Assembly: GCF_905404315.1 (NCBI RefSeq)
Contig: NC_066267.1
Span: 1,936,501 to 2,000,500, forward strand
DNA length: 64,000 bases
Direction: 5' to 3'
DNA from: Leptidea sinapis
Lineage: Eukaryota; Arthropoda; Insecta; Lepidoptera; Pieridae
Shown here: positions 11,383-23,279 of the stretch, in pieces
How positions within the stretch are numbered: the stretch's first letter is position 1
Layout of the letters: every line of letters begins with the position of its first letter
Position numbers and translations under genes: made by a program
The notes under the pieces: generated by a model
What the model saw: only the letters and a program-made list of their open reading frames with translations
What the model was told of the DNA's origin: nothing
Databases searched by the model: none

Positions 11383-11749
11383 CGACCGATCTCGCTCGCT
11401 CAACAAGCATTTGATAGCTCGTAGTTGTGTGTGTGCTCGTTTACATGTGTGAGTGCTGCCCCTGTGTCTCAACTAGATATTGTATATTGGACTCTTTGAT
11501 CATTGTCTTCTAACATAGTTAAGAGCGATGTCGTGACCCCGTAGATTAGCTCCTCCGAAGGAAAAGTGCAATGTTAACTAGTTGTAAGCTCTTCAGATTT
11601 ATTATGTAGATACATTGTTTTATATTGTTGTGTACTGGGTTATTGTCTTGAGTTTGCTGGTCGTATTTAGACAAACTTTAAATTATTTAGAGAGTATGGT
11701 TATGTCTTGATATATCACAAATTATGATCGTATAAATTTCATCAGAATC
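11383..11749 (+). other. Probable proximal 3' UTR of the zinc-finger gene
   Basis: Follows the stop codon directly and contains no AATAAA. The first AATAAA downstream lies at 11921-11926, inside the MITE at 11750-12160. A stronger-looking site stands at 15478. The true cleavage site cannot be fixed from sequence alone. Confidence 0.5.
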
Positions 11750-12160
11750 TTAGATTATGGATTGGTCTCCGATGCGCTCCGACTAGATATCGCACTACCT
11801 GAGAACCATAGCTTTTTTATTACGGAAACTTTTAGATGCTTGTGTGCGTGGCATCTTGACAATCAACGGCATCTATGAAATTTTGTAACATAACGCTTCG
11901 TGTTATTTTACATTGAAATTAATAAAATACAAAATACTTATTGATGATATATGATCCCAGTGTCTTTCTTATTTCTCGTAGTATTATTTTTACAATATAT
12001 TACTGCGTAACCCGGCATTTCAGTTTCAGTTATAAGCAAAGTTAAACAGAACATGCGGCACGTCAACGTAACACATTGTTCTAGACTGGCTCGAGTACGC
12101 CCACTTGGATGTAGTATAAGTTGCCGCAATTTCGCGGTATCTAGTTGACCAATCCTTAAT
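11750..12160. mobile_element. M1 MITE inserted downstream of the zinc-finger exon
   Basis: About 410 bp. Left end GGATTGGTCTCC...CTAGATATCGC and right end GCGGTATCTAG...CCAATCC are inverted copies. Further copies lie at 36893, 56026 (reverse) and 58469. No coding capacity. The interior supplies an AATAAA at 11921-11926 in the sense direction of the zinc-finger gene. Confidence 0.75.
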
Positions 12161-12289
12161 TTTATTAATATTTTTTGCATTGTTTAACAAGCTGTGGTAA
12201 AATAACAGCTATTGTAAGCGCATCTCCATCTCCTCTATCTTCCTCTATATCATCATTTATTAGTTACATATTACATATTTAATTAAAAC

Positions 12290-12600
12290 ACTTCAACGAA
12301 CGAACGATTAAAAAGCGTGTAATTGTAACTGTTTTTACATTAGATTTTTGCGTAAAAGTTAAAATTTTATATATTAGTTAACCCGACTTCAAGACCGTTT
12401 CAAGACCTTTCCAGATCTTGTTTTCAGGGGGACTGCAGATGAAATGAGTCAAAGATAGTATTTGTCATAGATGTCATTATGAAGTTGAGCGCCATTTATT
12501 GCCTCGGAGGTGGTATTTGCCGTAGACAGATTATAGTTACACGCGTTTTAATCCTTTAAAAGTGTTTTATTTAAATAGTTACATATTTCTCATTATTATT
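12290..12600. mobile_element. M2 MITE, internally deleted copy
   Basis: Shares GTGTAATTGTAACTG, GCGTAAAAGTTAAA, CAGGGGGACTGCAG and TACACGCGTTTTAATCC with the M2 element at 4255, in the same order but with the right half shortened. Confidence 0.65.
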
Positions 12601-12959
12601 CCCTCTTTAAGTGTGAATGACTACTCCGATTACCTATTTATAGTCAAATTATTAAAATTTTAATTAGCTTTATAATGTAAAATACTAGAATAATTATCAA
12701 GTAATTGTACTTAAAAAAGGACAAAGCTTACGAGGCTAACGTATCACTTCCAGTTATGTTATAAGTAGTAGGTTATTATCTATTCATTCATTCATACCAC
12801 GGCATAAATAAATACGGATGTATTGAATTAAAGATGAGGATTCATCTTTATATCTATGTCACAAATTGAAATGACAGATTAGCAGGAAAATTAGTACCTA
12901 TCCACATATTAAGCTGTTTATGAAAAATATAAACAAATTTCTGTAATACACAAATCAAA

Positions 12960-13260
12960 TTTGAAAACAAAATGTTACGAACGATGCGGGTCTCGAACCC
13001 ACGACCTCTCGCGTTCTGTGCGAGTGACGTATCGTCATAAAGTAGATCCTGAAGAGACATGGAGATGAAGCGACAACCTGAGAGTTGAACAAAGCATACA
13101 AGATTTTATGACGATACGTCACTCGAACGGTTAGCTCAGTTGGAAGAGCACTCGCACGGAACGCGAGAGGTCGTGGGTTCGAGTCCCGCATAAAATATTG
13201 ATACCAAATTTTATTTGTGTATTAATCCCAGAAGTGAGGGTTATCACTTTAAAAACATAA
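12960..13260 (+). mobile_element. S2 SINE with inverted tRNA-like pair
   Basis: At 13116-13190 a tRNA-like head has a perfect A-box (TAGCTCAGTTGG) and B-box (GGTTCGAGTCC), followed by a tail (TTATTTGTGTATTAATCCC). Upstream at 12975-13040 lies an inverted, partly deleted copy of the same head, separated by a spacer containing GTTGAACAAAGCA. The same arrangement recurs at 27100-27340. The anticodon-loop reading has C instead of the near-universal T at position 33, so this is a SINE promoter, not a tRNA gene. Confidence 0.7.
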
Positions 13261-14276
13261 CAAATTGTTTAAATTTCTGTAATATTAAATAACAAGGTAT
13301 GTTTGAAGTCGATTAACAATAATTGATAGCAATACATAGTGAGGTGTTCAAACGCACGCGAGCGGATTCGCGTCCGGGAAACTAATCGAAAAAAATAAAA
13401 AACACAATGTTTTAACAACAACGATCCGTTGTTACGCAACCAGACGCTATATTCAACCTTATTTAGGACACATCGACTTCATTAAACGGATTCGTAATTC
13501 ACATTCAATAACATTACTAACATATTTTATTTTCATCAACAACACCTTCCATTTTATTATAAAACACACACACATAGTATAAATTAAAACCTAGTAAAGT
13601 GACATATGTATTTTTTTTATTATTCAACATTTGACTGATAGACAATTTATTGTATACAGTGTGATCTTATAACTCTTTTTTATTTCTCTTTTTTATATCA
13701 ATTGCTCCTAATGAAATAGCTTTATATTGATATAAAAAATATAGAATAATTTGGTCCCACTTTTTTCACTGTATACATTTAAGATTGATTCAATTACTAG
13801 CTGTTATGTTATCCGATTTGACGCAATAAGAAGAAATAATAGTTTTTTTTAGAGAAGGAAAACACATTTTCGTATTGAAACAATCATGCACATCACAAAA
13901 GTAATACCCCCTCCCGACAAAAAACCTGTGCTGATAGTTCAAAAGGCTATTACAGCGAAGCTGGGTGGGGGGATAAATAGTATAAATCTGCATCTAACGT
14001 GATAAAATGTAGCCTATATGTTGGCCTGACCTTTGGTTAATATTCATGCAAAATTGAATCAATCTATTCAGTAGTTTTTCCGTTTTGCCCGGACATGCTC
14101 TAGAAAATCAAACAAAAATTCTTGAAAGTGTTTTTTGGATTCGAAATAGCTTAACCACAGCTTTTAGTATTCTTTTAAAACATATTTAATGTACAGTTTT
14201 ATATTGTTATGATTTTGTTATATGTAGTATGATTAAGTAGTCAATATATTTTACATTCCTACTGGAAACTTAAATC
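13261..14276. other. Unassigned AT-rich DNA
   Basis: No coding, RNA or repeat call can be supported. A minus open frame at 13790-13993 has no domain. Confidence 0.35.
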
Positions 14277-14794
14277 TCTACATCACTACATATTTTATAA
14301 AACAAAGTCCTCCGCTGCGTCTGTTCTGTTCGCGATAAACTCAAAAACTACTGAACCGATTTTCATGCTGTTTTCACCAATGAATAGCGTAATTCTCGAG
14401 GAAAGTTTTAATATATAATTTGTTTAGTTTTTGTGTATATTTTGTATACATTAACGCTATTTGTTGTCGGAAATGAATAAAAATGGAGCTTTCAACTAAA
14501 ACGCTATCGAAACCCATTGAGATAAACCAACAAAATAATGTATAGTGGAATTGTGTATTTTATATAGTTCTACAGAAAAGTCTGCCATGGCATATGTCTT
14601 TCTCTTAAGGATAACAGACTATATCCATTTTAATACTTTAAAAATTAGCAATCATGAAGCGGTACTGTAAAAGCTGTTTACACAAATATAATATTAATCC
14701 TTATCAGTTTATTACTATATATCATAAAAGTCATTAATTTCCGATGGCTTTAGACTACATTATTCCCGAATACTTAGGTAGTCAGCTAGTATAT
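14277..14794 (+). mobile_element. Helitron-like non-autonomous element (tentative)
   Basis: Starts TCTACATCACTACATATT and ends GTAGTCAGCTAG before T, the TC...CTAG form of Helitrons with A/T flanks. The interior has the TAAACTCAAAAACTACTGAACCG motif common in arthropod repeats. The 3' hairpin is not obvious here, so confidence is lower than for the other copies. Confidence 0.45.
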
Positions 14795-15477
14795 AATATA
14801 AACAATATGTATCACCCACTTATGATAGTCGCATTAGGGTTATCAATATTTAGTACCAGCCAGTATTCATTATGACTTTGAACATATTTGTGAACGTAAG
14901 CTGGCTGTGTATTTATCCGTCCAACATAGTATATTGAAAATCAACAATTTAATCACCCATGCTTTCGTTCATTCCATGTATTAAATACTTACTTTACTTA
15001 ATATGTTTCGCTAAAGGAAGGTTTCAGTTGAATCTAAGATAAAGGTCGCTCTACGTACTGTGGGATAAATGCATTTGTGAAACGCGCTTATAATTAATAA
15101 TAATTTAATATTTTGTGTAAATGTGTTTTGTATATATTGGCTAATACTGGCTAATGAATAATCAATGGAAATTTTCTGGAAAATATAAGGAGAACAAACA
15201 TGATTCTTATATCCCAATAAATTAACTTGTCTTGTATTTTGAGATCACTAATTGAACTTTAAGTTACAGTTAAGTAATCTTGTTTAATGAAATCACTTTG
15301 TACAACTTAAATTGTGTTTCGCATGTTGCATTTCCTACAGTGGTCGTAAAACTTAACACAGTACCTTTTTTAGAATTAAGATTATTAGATCTAAGTATTT
15401 ATTGATAATTGTAATTTTGTAATATTATACTATTATATTATATCTCGTAGACGACACTGCGAGTTGGTCTTGTATCT

Positions 15478-15483
15478 AATAAA
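15478..15483 (+). terminator. Candidate poly(A) signal
   Basis: AATAAA followed 20-50 bases later by GT-rich sequence (GTGATAGTGTTCTACG). It could end a long 3' UTR of the zinc-finger gene, about 4.1 kb after its stop, or an unseen gene. Mobile elements in between weaken the first reading. Confidence 0.35.
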
Positions 15484-16644
15484 GTATATATTTAACTTAT
15501 GTGATAGTGTTCTACGTTCTGTTTCGTACTTATTAGTGTAAGCAATTATATTCCACGAATATTCCCTAAGTGTAAATTTATGTAAAATAAAATGAGATTT
15601 TTGTTACCACGGCAGTTTTATTTGAGTCAAGGTCGTGGGAGCCACTAGATCTGGGTCATCTGAACAAAGCTCACTCGGGAGAGATGGCTTGAAAGTCGGA
15701 TGTGAAACATAGATTGTGAGGAGCGGGTTTTTGCAACATTAAACACCACACTTGTCGCAGAGGCGGCCGCGGACACAAGAGAAAATGCTCACAAGCACGC
15801 ACTGTGTCAACATGACGCTATACCGTGCGCATATACATCACCCTGCATTATTTTATAAAATTAATGTTATAAATTACAGTAAAGTATTTATAGATTCCAA
15901 TGTTTTAGAGTTTTGACTGTAGTTGTTGTGTTAATGCTAAATTAGTAAAAGGTGATTTGTATATAGAAATCAAAAGTCAGTGTACCTACTTAAATAGGTA
16001 TACCTAAATTTAAATTTTTTACTGTGCTAAAATGATTTACTCTATGCTGAGTATTATTTTTAATTTTCATAGTAATAATAATTGATTAAACCTCTACTTA
16101 GAAGTAGAGTAGAACGAGTAAGTAGTCTAAAATACAGCAATTTTGTTAATTTATAGAATTTACGATGCAATGTACTTTTGCAATTTATAAATTTAATATA
16201 ACCACACACAGCACAAATGTAACAAACTTCACTTACTATATACGTATCTCTAACACTCACCCACACACTTCACCCAAAACTAAACACATAATATAATAAT
16301 AATGATGTATATATTTCAAATCACATGTCCTGTATTATTTTTTAATGTCTTTTATTAATAACCGTACTCTGTTTACTATTTAGATCTTTGTGCATGGAAC
16401 ATCATTCCTTATTGTATTCGGAGAAGGGCGTTGTTAGCTGCGCTGCAGTTTATACTTTTGCAGCTATCATCGTTTATACTTGTTTTATTATCTTTGTTAA
16501 ATTGTTCCAAATAAAAGTTTTATTATTTTATTATTTATTAAAGTTTTATTATTTTATTATTTATTAAAAAAAAATATTAGTTCATCATGCTTGTATTTGT
16601 GAATAGAATCCTAGCAAACCAATTTACATTTAAAACGCCCCAAA
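15484..16644. other. Unassigned DNA with a 26-bp tandem duplication
   Basis: Moderately CpG-rich at 15620-15840 (contains GCGGCCGCGG), AT-rich elsewhere. A 26-bp unit (AAAGTTTTATTATTTTATTA core) occurs twice in tandem at about 16516-16567. No coding call. Confidence 0.4.
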
Positions 16645-16890
16645 TATGAAAACAGACACTAATAGGCCCCGGCCCCCAGTCCCCGGTGGCCCCGCTCGTG
16701 GTGGCCACGGTAGAAACCCCGGGTTCTGCAAAACTAAACCAACGAAGGTTGGTAGGCCCCCCACAAGACCGACGATCTGGTCAAGATCGCCGGAGGAGGT
16801 TGGATGAGGGCAGCGCAGGACCGATCGTCAAGGCGATCTTTGGGGGAGGCCTTTGTCCAGCATTGGACGTCTTCCGGCTGAAATGATGAT
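16645..16890 (+). pseudogene. RTE-like LINE ORF C-terminal fragment
   Basis: Contains the run TAGGCCCC(...)ACAAGACCGACGATCTGG, GCAGCGCAGGACCGAT and CCTTTGTCCAGCATTGGACG, matching the better preserved copy at 30890-31180 and the reversed one at 46645. This is the far C-terminus of an RT ORF in a common insect LINE. Frames are broken. Confidence 0.6.
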
Positions 16891-18469
16891 TAAATACCAA
16901 AGAATCATTTAACAAAATAATGTTAATTTTATTAATTTTAAAGATACAGGCCATAGTGTAACTGAAACTGTTTCACAACTAAAGTTGAGCAAAAAAATGG
17001 CACTCCGAAATTGCAAAGCTGATTACATTTCAGTTAAGAAGTTGTTGCACAATAATTGTTAATTATCTGTAAACGGATTCTAATCATTAGTTATGCGGCT
17101 AATTACTCTCTGTATAAGTTATTTAATTTTACAGTTAGGAAATACGAACAAATTCAGATTTTTTCATTTAAACGATTATACGGTAATGCAATTTCAGCAG
17201 GTATGCTATGTATCAAAGTCACCATTACGAATTAATAATTTCGAGATAAAAATAGACTGAAGAAATTGTATTAAAAAAATATCTACTGATAAGAAAATAT
17301 ATATCCCAGTAATGTGCCCAAAAAGCGACGTTCTTTGCATTTCTAGACTAATTGTCTGACAGTAGTCCACACCTTGATGGTGGTGCAAGGTCCATTTGAC
17401 AGGTGGACCAAGGTACACTTTGGATCACCTGTCAAATCTGTAAGGCTCCCCGACAACTCTTTTAGGAGTGCTTTTGTGTCGAGAGTTTCATAGCTTTTAG
17501 TTCTCATTTTACCTTTTTGATAAAAGTAAGAAGTCAATTTAAAAAAAGTTACATATTAGTAATCTAACAGATTCATTCTTCATTTATATCATTCTGTTGC
17601 TATGTTGGTTATATAATTAACGTGTGGTGTATATGCGCACGGTACCGTCGCATGCGCAGATTCTTTCTTCAACCCACTTACCGAGGAGACTTGATTTCAC
17701 TTCGCGACGCGCGATTGCTGCGTCGCGTCGTATTATCATACGATACGATATAAATACACCACATGTTGCTGAGTTCACACACGAGTCGGTAAGGGGGCGT
17801 CCACTTATAACGCGATATGTTCTTCTATAATATGCATTCCTTCTGATAACTCCGCCCCCTCCCTTGTATTTGAGGTTAATAACAAAAAAAAATAAACAGG
17901 CATTATTTCTTGGTTGTTTGGTTCTCTTCGCAGTGCGCTTAAAATTGTATAATATTATATTAAAATTCACACAAGCTTCTTTAAAAAAAGTATTTAACCA
18001 GATTTTTTTAAACGAAGACCTAGTTATATTGAGATGCCAATAAGTAAGAAGTAATTATGGCAAAACAGTCAACAATCCTTTGAGGCAGCTCAGATATACA
18101 GGATGTCCCAGAACTCAACGTCAAGCCGAAACAGGGTGACAGGATTGATTGTAACCATCATGAGAAAAATCAGAAAAAAATCTATTGAAATTTGGTCAAA
18201 CTGTAACCATCTTCGGTTATTTTGGTTAATTTTTATTATCAAAACAGTGACTTCTTTTAAGGCGAATCTTAAAGGCATATATTCAATAATTGTGAAACGT
18301 TTCAATAACATACTCGTAATTGAGTAATTTTTTACTTATGTATTTGCAATTGTATTGCATTGTATACTTACCAAAATCATTGTTGTAAGCAACTACTTTA
18401 ATTGTTAAAATGTTAATTTCTCATGTAAGTGACAATAGGTCTTAGTGAGAATAAAGATATTTAGACCAT
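16891..18469. other. Unassigned DNA holding a promoter-like segment
   Basis: No gene can be modelled. The CpG-rich segment at 17620-17830 is listed separately. Open frames at 17617-17970 (-) and 17624-17830 (+) overlap each other and have no domain. Confidence 0.35.
17640..17795 (+). promoter_or_regulatory. TATA-box promoter-like segment
   Basis: A CpG-rich block (TTCGCGACGCGCGATTGC) runs into TATAAATA at 17750. About 25-30 bases later comes GAGTTCACACAC, a fair initiator position, then GTCGGTAAGG at about 17787, which looks like a splice donor. The spacing suits a short non-coding first exon. No downstream exon was identified. Confidence 0.3.
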
Positions 18470-18690
18470 GTAGTGCCGCTCAGGATTCTTCGAAAACCCA
18501 AAATCTGAGCTCCATCGCCAAATGCATTCTTCAGGAGATATGAGATATTAAGTGTCATTAGCTTAGAAATTTCAGTAACTTCATAAAACTGAAAGATAAT
18601 AATAATCGTATATTAATTACTACTTCACGACAGACAAAGGTAGTAGCACGTAGTTGGCGTCCTGTGCCAAGAAGCCTGGTAAAATGTTGT
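18470..18690 (-). mobile_element. S1 short retroelement, old copy
   Basis: Recognisable blocks (AGTGCCGCTCAGGATTCTTC, AATTTCAGTAACTTC, CTACTTCACGACAGA) appear in S1 order but with many changes. Confidence 0.5.
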
Positions 18691-19114
18691 GATGTCTTTT
18701 TGAAGTTATGTTAGTTAATTCTTTAGGCACGTTATGAAAAAATGATGGGAGTGAAATATTAAGATGCGCGCGCATTACTGTAACACAAAAGTAAAAGGTT
18801 GAAGATGGTTCCTAAAAGTTTAAAATAAAAGCTGATCTTACTCATATTTCTTCTGTTGATGGAGCATTGGGTCAAGGAGCAAGATTCTCAAAAAATTACA
18901 ACAAATTTAACTTGAAGCAATTGCCAATGATCTCGTCAAGAGTGCAGACATTTAATGAGTCAGACTGTTTTATCACGCAGAAGCATAATATCAATGTGTT
19001 AGAGATGTCAGTGAACTAAGTGGTGAATAATTTCACTGAATCCGGAAGAAAATGGGGCATCAATCGTAAAAAACTCCTGAGAATTCTCCCTAAATTGCCA
19101 CACATTGATCGGCT

Positions 19115-19725
19115 TACATGGAGTTGATATTTCGAGCGACGTTGACTTTCGAACATCTAGGAATGGAAAGACTAAGATGGCCTCTAAAAATCTTGTTGTG
19201 CTCATTAAAGCAGTATTTCATTAAAGTCTTTGTTTAACGACGCAAATTCAGCCTTACATGGAGTAACCAATGGGAGGCTCCTTTGCACATGATGCCGGCT
19301 AGATTATGGGTACAACGGCGCCTATTTCTGCCGTGAAGTAGTAATGTGTAAACATTACAGTGTTTCGGTCTGAAGAGGCTAGAGAAGTTACTGGGCAAAT
19401 GAGACTTCACATCTTATGTCTCAAGGTGACGAGCGCAATTGTAGTGCAACTCAGAATTTTTTGGGATTTTTCAAGAATCTTGCGTCGCATTGCATTGAAA
19501 TGGGCAGGGCGTTAATTCACACGTTCACGTCCTGCTCGTCTCGTCCCTTATTTTCATAAAAAAAAACATGGGGGTGATATTACGAGCGACGTTGAGTTTC
19601 GAACATCTAGGAATGCGAAGACTATGCTAGCCTCTATAAAGCCTGGTATGCTCATTAAAGCAGTATTATACGACGCGAATTCAGCCTCACATGGAGTTCT
19701 ATTCTCATCGATGGGCTGGATACCA
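19115..19725. repeat. Duplicated unit of about 130-150 bp split by an S1 insertion
   Basis: 19120-19265 and 19568-19725 are direct copies: both have GAGCGACGTTGA, TTTCGAACATCTAGGAATG, TGCTCATTAAAGCAGTATT and AATTCAGCCT.ACATGGAGT. The S1 element at 19264-19566 sits between them. In the minus frame both copies read FLDVR.STSL, so the unit may come from an unrecognised coding sequence. Confidence 0.65.
19264..19566 (+). mobile_element. S1 short retroelement, full length
   Basis: CCAATGGGAGGCTCC through to CTTATTTTCATAAAAAAAAA. It separates the two copies of the duplicated unit described at 19115-19725. Confidence 0.85.
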
Positions 19726-19814
19726 GCCCAAGTAAATGAACGTAGGTATATCATTCCGTATACATACTTAATTTTTGAGTCAGAAAAATGTCATTTAATT
19801 TAAGCAAATGTGAT

Positions 19815-20105
19815 ACATGCGGGAGTGTTACACATTTAAATAATATAGTTTTCAAAGAATTAATACTCGTGTAATTAAAACTGTGTTATTACTTATTACA
19901 AGTTTTTGTATAAAAGTTTTTATTACATTTTTAGTATGATACTATTACCAAAATATTTTACTTCACCCAAAGTTTCGTTACCTTTTCAGAGCATGTTTTC
20001 AGGGAACCCCCTGCTCAGTGATTTATACGCAAAAACCTTATGTAAAAACACAGAATCAGTTACACGCGTTTCATCCTTTAGAAAGTATTTTATTAAGGTA
20101 CTGTT
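19815..20105. mobile_element. M2 MITE, diverged copy
   Basis: GAGTGTTACACATTTAAATA at the left and GTTACACGCGTTTCATCC at the right match the M2 ends. The middle is diverged. An open frame inside (19906-20163) is incidental. DNA at 20106-20461 shows nothing recognised. Confidence 0.55.
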
Positions 20106-20461
20106 AATGCCCACTTCTAGGCCAAATAAATTCAAACGATCATTAATCGGCAATGGGGTTTGATTATTATTCGTATTATGATTATTATTCGATATTAAGC
20201 TTCCTGAAAATACATATATTGGAAATGTTTTTCAACCAATTCAAAGCTTATATCAAAGGAAAACTTATTGAGAAGTTTTGCTATTATAATTTTTAAGATT
20301 ATTTGTATTAAATAGATATGAAAACTTAAGTATGAATTGCCCTAAAGGCTTTGACCGTTAATTATGGCAATGAGATTATTGCCACTTATTCAATAGTATG
20401 AGATGATCATCAAACTTTAATTTCATTCATTATTTTCATAATATCTGTATTATCAGTTATT

Positions 20462-20700
20462 TCGATGACCCATATAGCCCAGTGGATAGCGACACTGCCA
20501 ACCGAGCTAGGTATCCCAGGTTCAAATTCTGGTAAATGGAAATATTTATATGATGAATATGGAAGTTTCTATGTTTTATGTATGATTCAGTAAGTATATT
20601 GTATTAAATATAACGTTTTCATGTACTCATAGTACATGCTATGCCTAGTTTGGGGCAAAATAATTTGTGTAGTTAAAGTGTGTCAATATTATATTATAGA
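20462..20700 (+). mobile_element. S3 tRNA-derived SINE, full length
   Basis: tRNA-like head at 20468-20535 with an A-box-like TATAGCCCAGTGGA and B-box-like GGTTCAAATTC. The tail follows, with TATATGATGAATATGG, TATTGTATTAAATA and GCCTAGTTTGGGGC. The most complete S3 in the window. Confidence 0.75.
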
Positions 20701-21290
20701 CTAGCTGATTGCTGACCCGACAGACGTTGTTCTGTACATAATAAATAAAACACTGCTTTTATATAAATTTTTCAATAATATTTCATAACATCAAGAACTA
20801 TTTCGTTATATATTCTCCCAGTTGTTATAATGAAATTGTTACACAGCAGAACTGTCAAACCATGGGTCAATAAATTATCTCATAGAAAATATGTCCATAC
20901 AAAACAAATACTTAATAGAAATAAAAACAAGTATGGCGAAATAAAAACTATCATATCTCTCACCAGTGGGAGGCTCCTTTGCACAGGATGCCGGCTACAC
21001 TATGATGGGTATTCTATTCACATCTTATATCTCAAGGTGACGAGCGCAATTGTAGTGCAACTCAGAATTTTTAGGCTTTCAAGAATCCTGAGCGGCACTG
21101 CATTGCTGCATGGGCAGGGCGTATCAATTACCATCAGCTGAACGTCCTGCTCGTCTCGTCCCGTATTTTCATACAAAAAAATCTCAAGTTGAACTAAACT
21201 GCACTCCATGAAGTAATCCCTATTAAAAGCCGTTCATTAGTTTAAGAGTTCACTGGAAACAAACATCAGGACACTGGATTTATATATATT
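20701..21290 (-). mobile_element. Helitron interrupted by an S1 element
   Basis: Begins exactly at CTAGCTGA after an A, with the CCGACAGACGTTG hairpin area reversed. The body continues to about 20961, is split by S1 (20962-21181), and resumes with CTCAAGTTGAACTAAACTGC, which is contiguous in the copy at 42833-42870. Confidence 0.65.
20962..21181 (+). mobile_element. S1 short retroelement, internally deleted, with target duplication
   Basis: CCAGTGGGAGGCTCC to TTTTCATACAAAAAAA, lacking the GTGAAGCAGTAATG segment. TCTCA stands on both sides (end of TATCTCTCA and start of TCTCAAGTTG), while the uninterrupted Helitron copy at 42833 has it once. That is a target-site duplication from retrotransposition. 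Confidence 0.75.
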
Positions 21291-22770
21291 ATGATCTATG
21301 TTCCTAATATTGCATCTTAAAGCGTTCGCCGTTAAATAGGCGTCTACCTTATTGTTGATATTGGTTGTAGATACACGTAGCGCCACATACATTCATTGAG
21401 TTCACTTAGATAGATTCTCCAAGGTTCTGTATTCATTTGTTTAACTCATATCGAATGGCGATCTCACCAGCCTTATCCGAATGTAACAATGCGGTTAGTA
21501 AAAAGTGTCTTCTATAAATAGAGAGAGCTATCTATGATAGTTGTGAAGGAAAAACATGGCTCGTCTGGGAACTAGGTTTGATTCTCTCGTAGCTTGTGTT
21601 CTGATGATGAGATAAGTAACGCGCTTTATTCAAGAACAATTGATAATCTAATTACGATGGCTTTAATTAACAATTATACCTTACTTATGATAAACACAAT
21701 GTTCTTAAACTTAATTATTAATTAAGAATAAGATTAACCTGTTCGTTAGTGAGAATGCATTTTGGTAAAATTAGATTTTTTGTTTTAACATCTTTGGACA
21801 CTAGGACGAATGGACAACGTTATATTTATTTATTTATCACACATAGCAACTATAATTACAGGTATTACCTAATGCGACAGTTAGAAACAAACAAGAATAA
21901 CAAACACAGCAAACAACAAACAAATCAAACTAAAACTAATCATACAATCAAACATTACATTACAAATAATATATCACACCAGAAAATACAAAAAACTTGA
22001 ACATACTACTATTTACCATAACAAACTACATATAACAATACCCTTGCGAGTTCACTAAGGAAGGTAATTTAAAAATAAATATAGCAGAAAATAAGTTGTG
22101 AAAAATAAACTGAAAATAATAATTTAATTATTGTTTTTAATCATTATGAAATTTCAAATTTTAACATTAAAAGTTCTAAGTTTTCACTTATATCGGCAGT
22201 CATTACAACTGCCAATTTTTATTTGCATGTAAAAGTAGGACCAGCGTCGACTCTCCAATTCGAACCTTGATATCTGATAGTAAATAATTCATACTACTAA
22301 AATCATTAAATATAAGCCTTTTAAAACTGATGTCACCACACTGTAAGAATGCTATTTTGTAAATAATATTTATGGTTAAAGAATTTAATTTAGCAAGTAA
22401 GTTTGACAAAAGCTCTTTGACTAATGTAATGTAGTATACAGGTGAAAGGTCCAACCCAGATCCTCACATAAAGGGCAGCGCAACCTTTGAAGGTCCTCAA
22501 GTTCAAGAGAAATGTGCGAATGGTGCGGCACAATGTCGCGCCCTTCACTGTTGAACCGCGGACACCCGCTGTCTGTTTGTGTGTGTGCCGAGAGATTTCA
22601 TAAGATTGAAAAGTCACATGCGAATTTAACTCGGAAAAGCGTTTTGTACAATTCTTGATTACACAAGAGGTAGAACTGTTTTTTCAGGCAAGAAGGATAG
22701 CATTTATAACTCTTTTCCATTTTATATTATTAAGTTATTGTAAAATTTAGCTCTTTTTCAATTATTATTC
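21291..22770. other. Unassigned DNA
   Basis: AT-rich, with a moderately CpG-rich patch at 22440-22600. An open frame at 21749-22000 (+) is Asn/Thr/Lys-rich low-complexity sequence from an A-rich tract, not a convincing gene. Confidence 0.35.
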
Positions 22771-22771
22771 A

Positions 22772-22925
22772 CGGATTGACGACACATATAGCCAAATCGT
22801 AGAGGTTCCAGATTCAAACCTCAGTAAGTGCAAACATTTGGTCGATGATTGACGGAAACATGTTTATTTCCGAGATATGTTGGATGTTTATATGTTTATT
22901 TTTGTATGTTTAAGTAAATGTACTG
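22772..22925 (+). mobile_element. S3 tRNA-derived SINE, partial
   Basis: GACGACACATATAGCCAAA head, a B-box-like GGTTCCAGATTCAAACC region, then a TTTATTTCCGAGATA tail shared with the S3 copy at 4010. Confidence 0.55.
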
Positions 22926-23279
22926 TAGTCTTGCAGCGCTTCCATTACTATTATATTTAAAGGAACGCTAGCGTCCGCACCTCTTTTCGGGTTTGGGTGT
23001 GGTTTGTTGCTCCATGTGGATCCAACGGCCGTTTCCATCCAGTACAAGTTGATCGAAGAGTTCTTCAGGCTAATGATAAACCAGTGCAAAATCTTTAATT
23101 ATTTTCATGTTTTCAACAACTCAAAGTTATACAAGTTGATATTATAAATAATTAAGCCATTATAAATAGAAAAGTTAATAAACACTTAAGAAAAGATAAT
23201 AACTGCTTAGAATGAAAAGTATGTGATTTAAGAAGAATCTAGTTAACGAAATCTAATATAAACAAGCCACCAAGTAAAT

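Noticed and set aside
13128..13192. tRNA gene on the plus strand
   Set aside because: The A- and B-boxes are perfect, but the anticodon loop lacks T at position 33, the acceptor stem is not clean, and the sequence continues into a tail repeated at 27240-27340. It is a SINE head.
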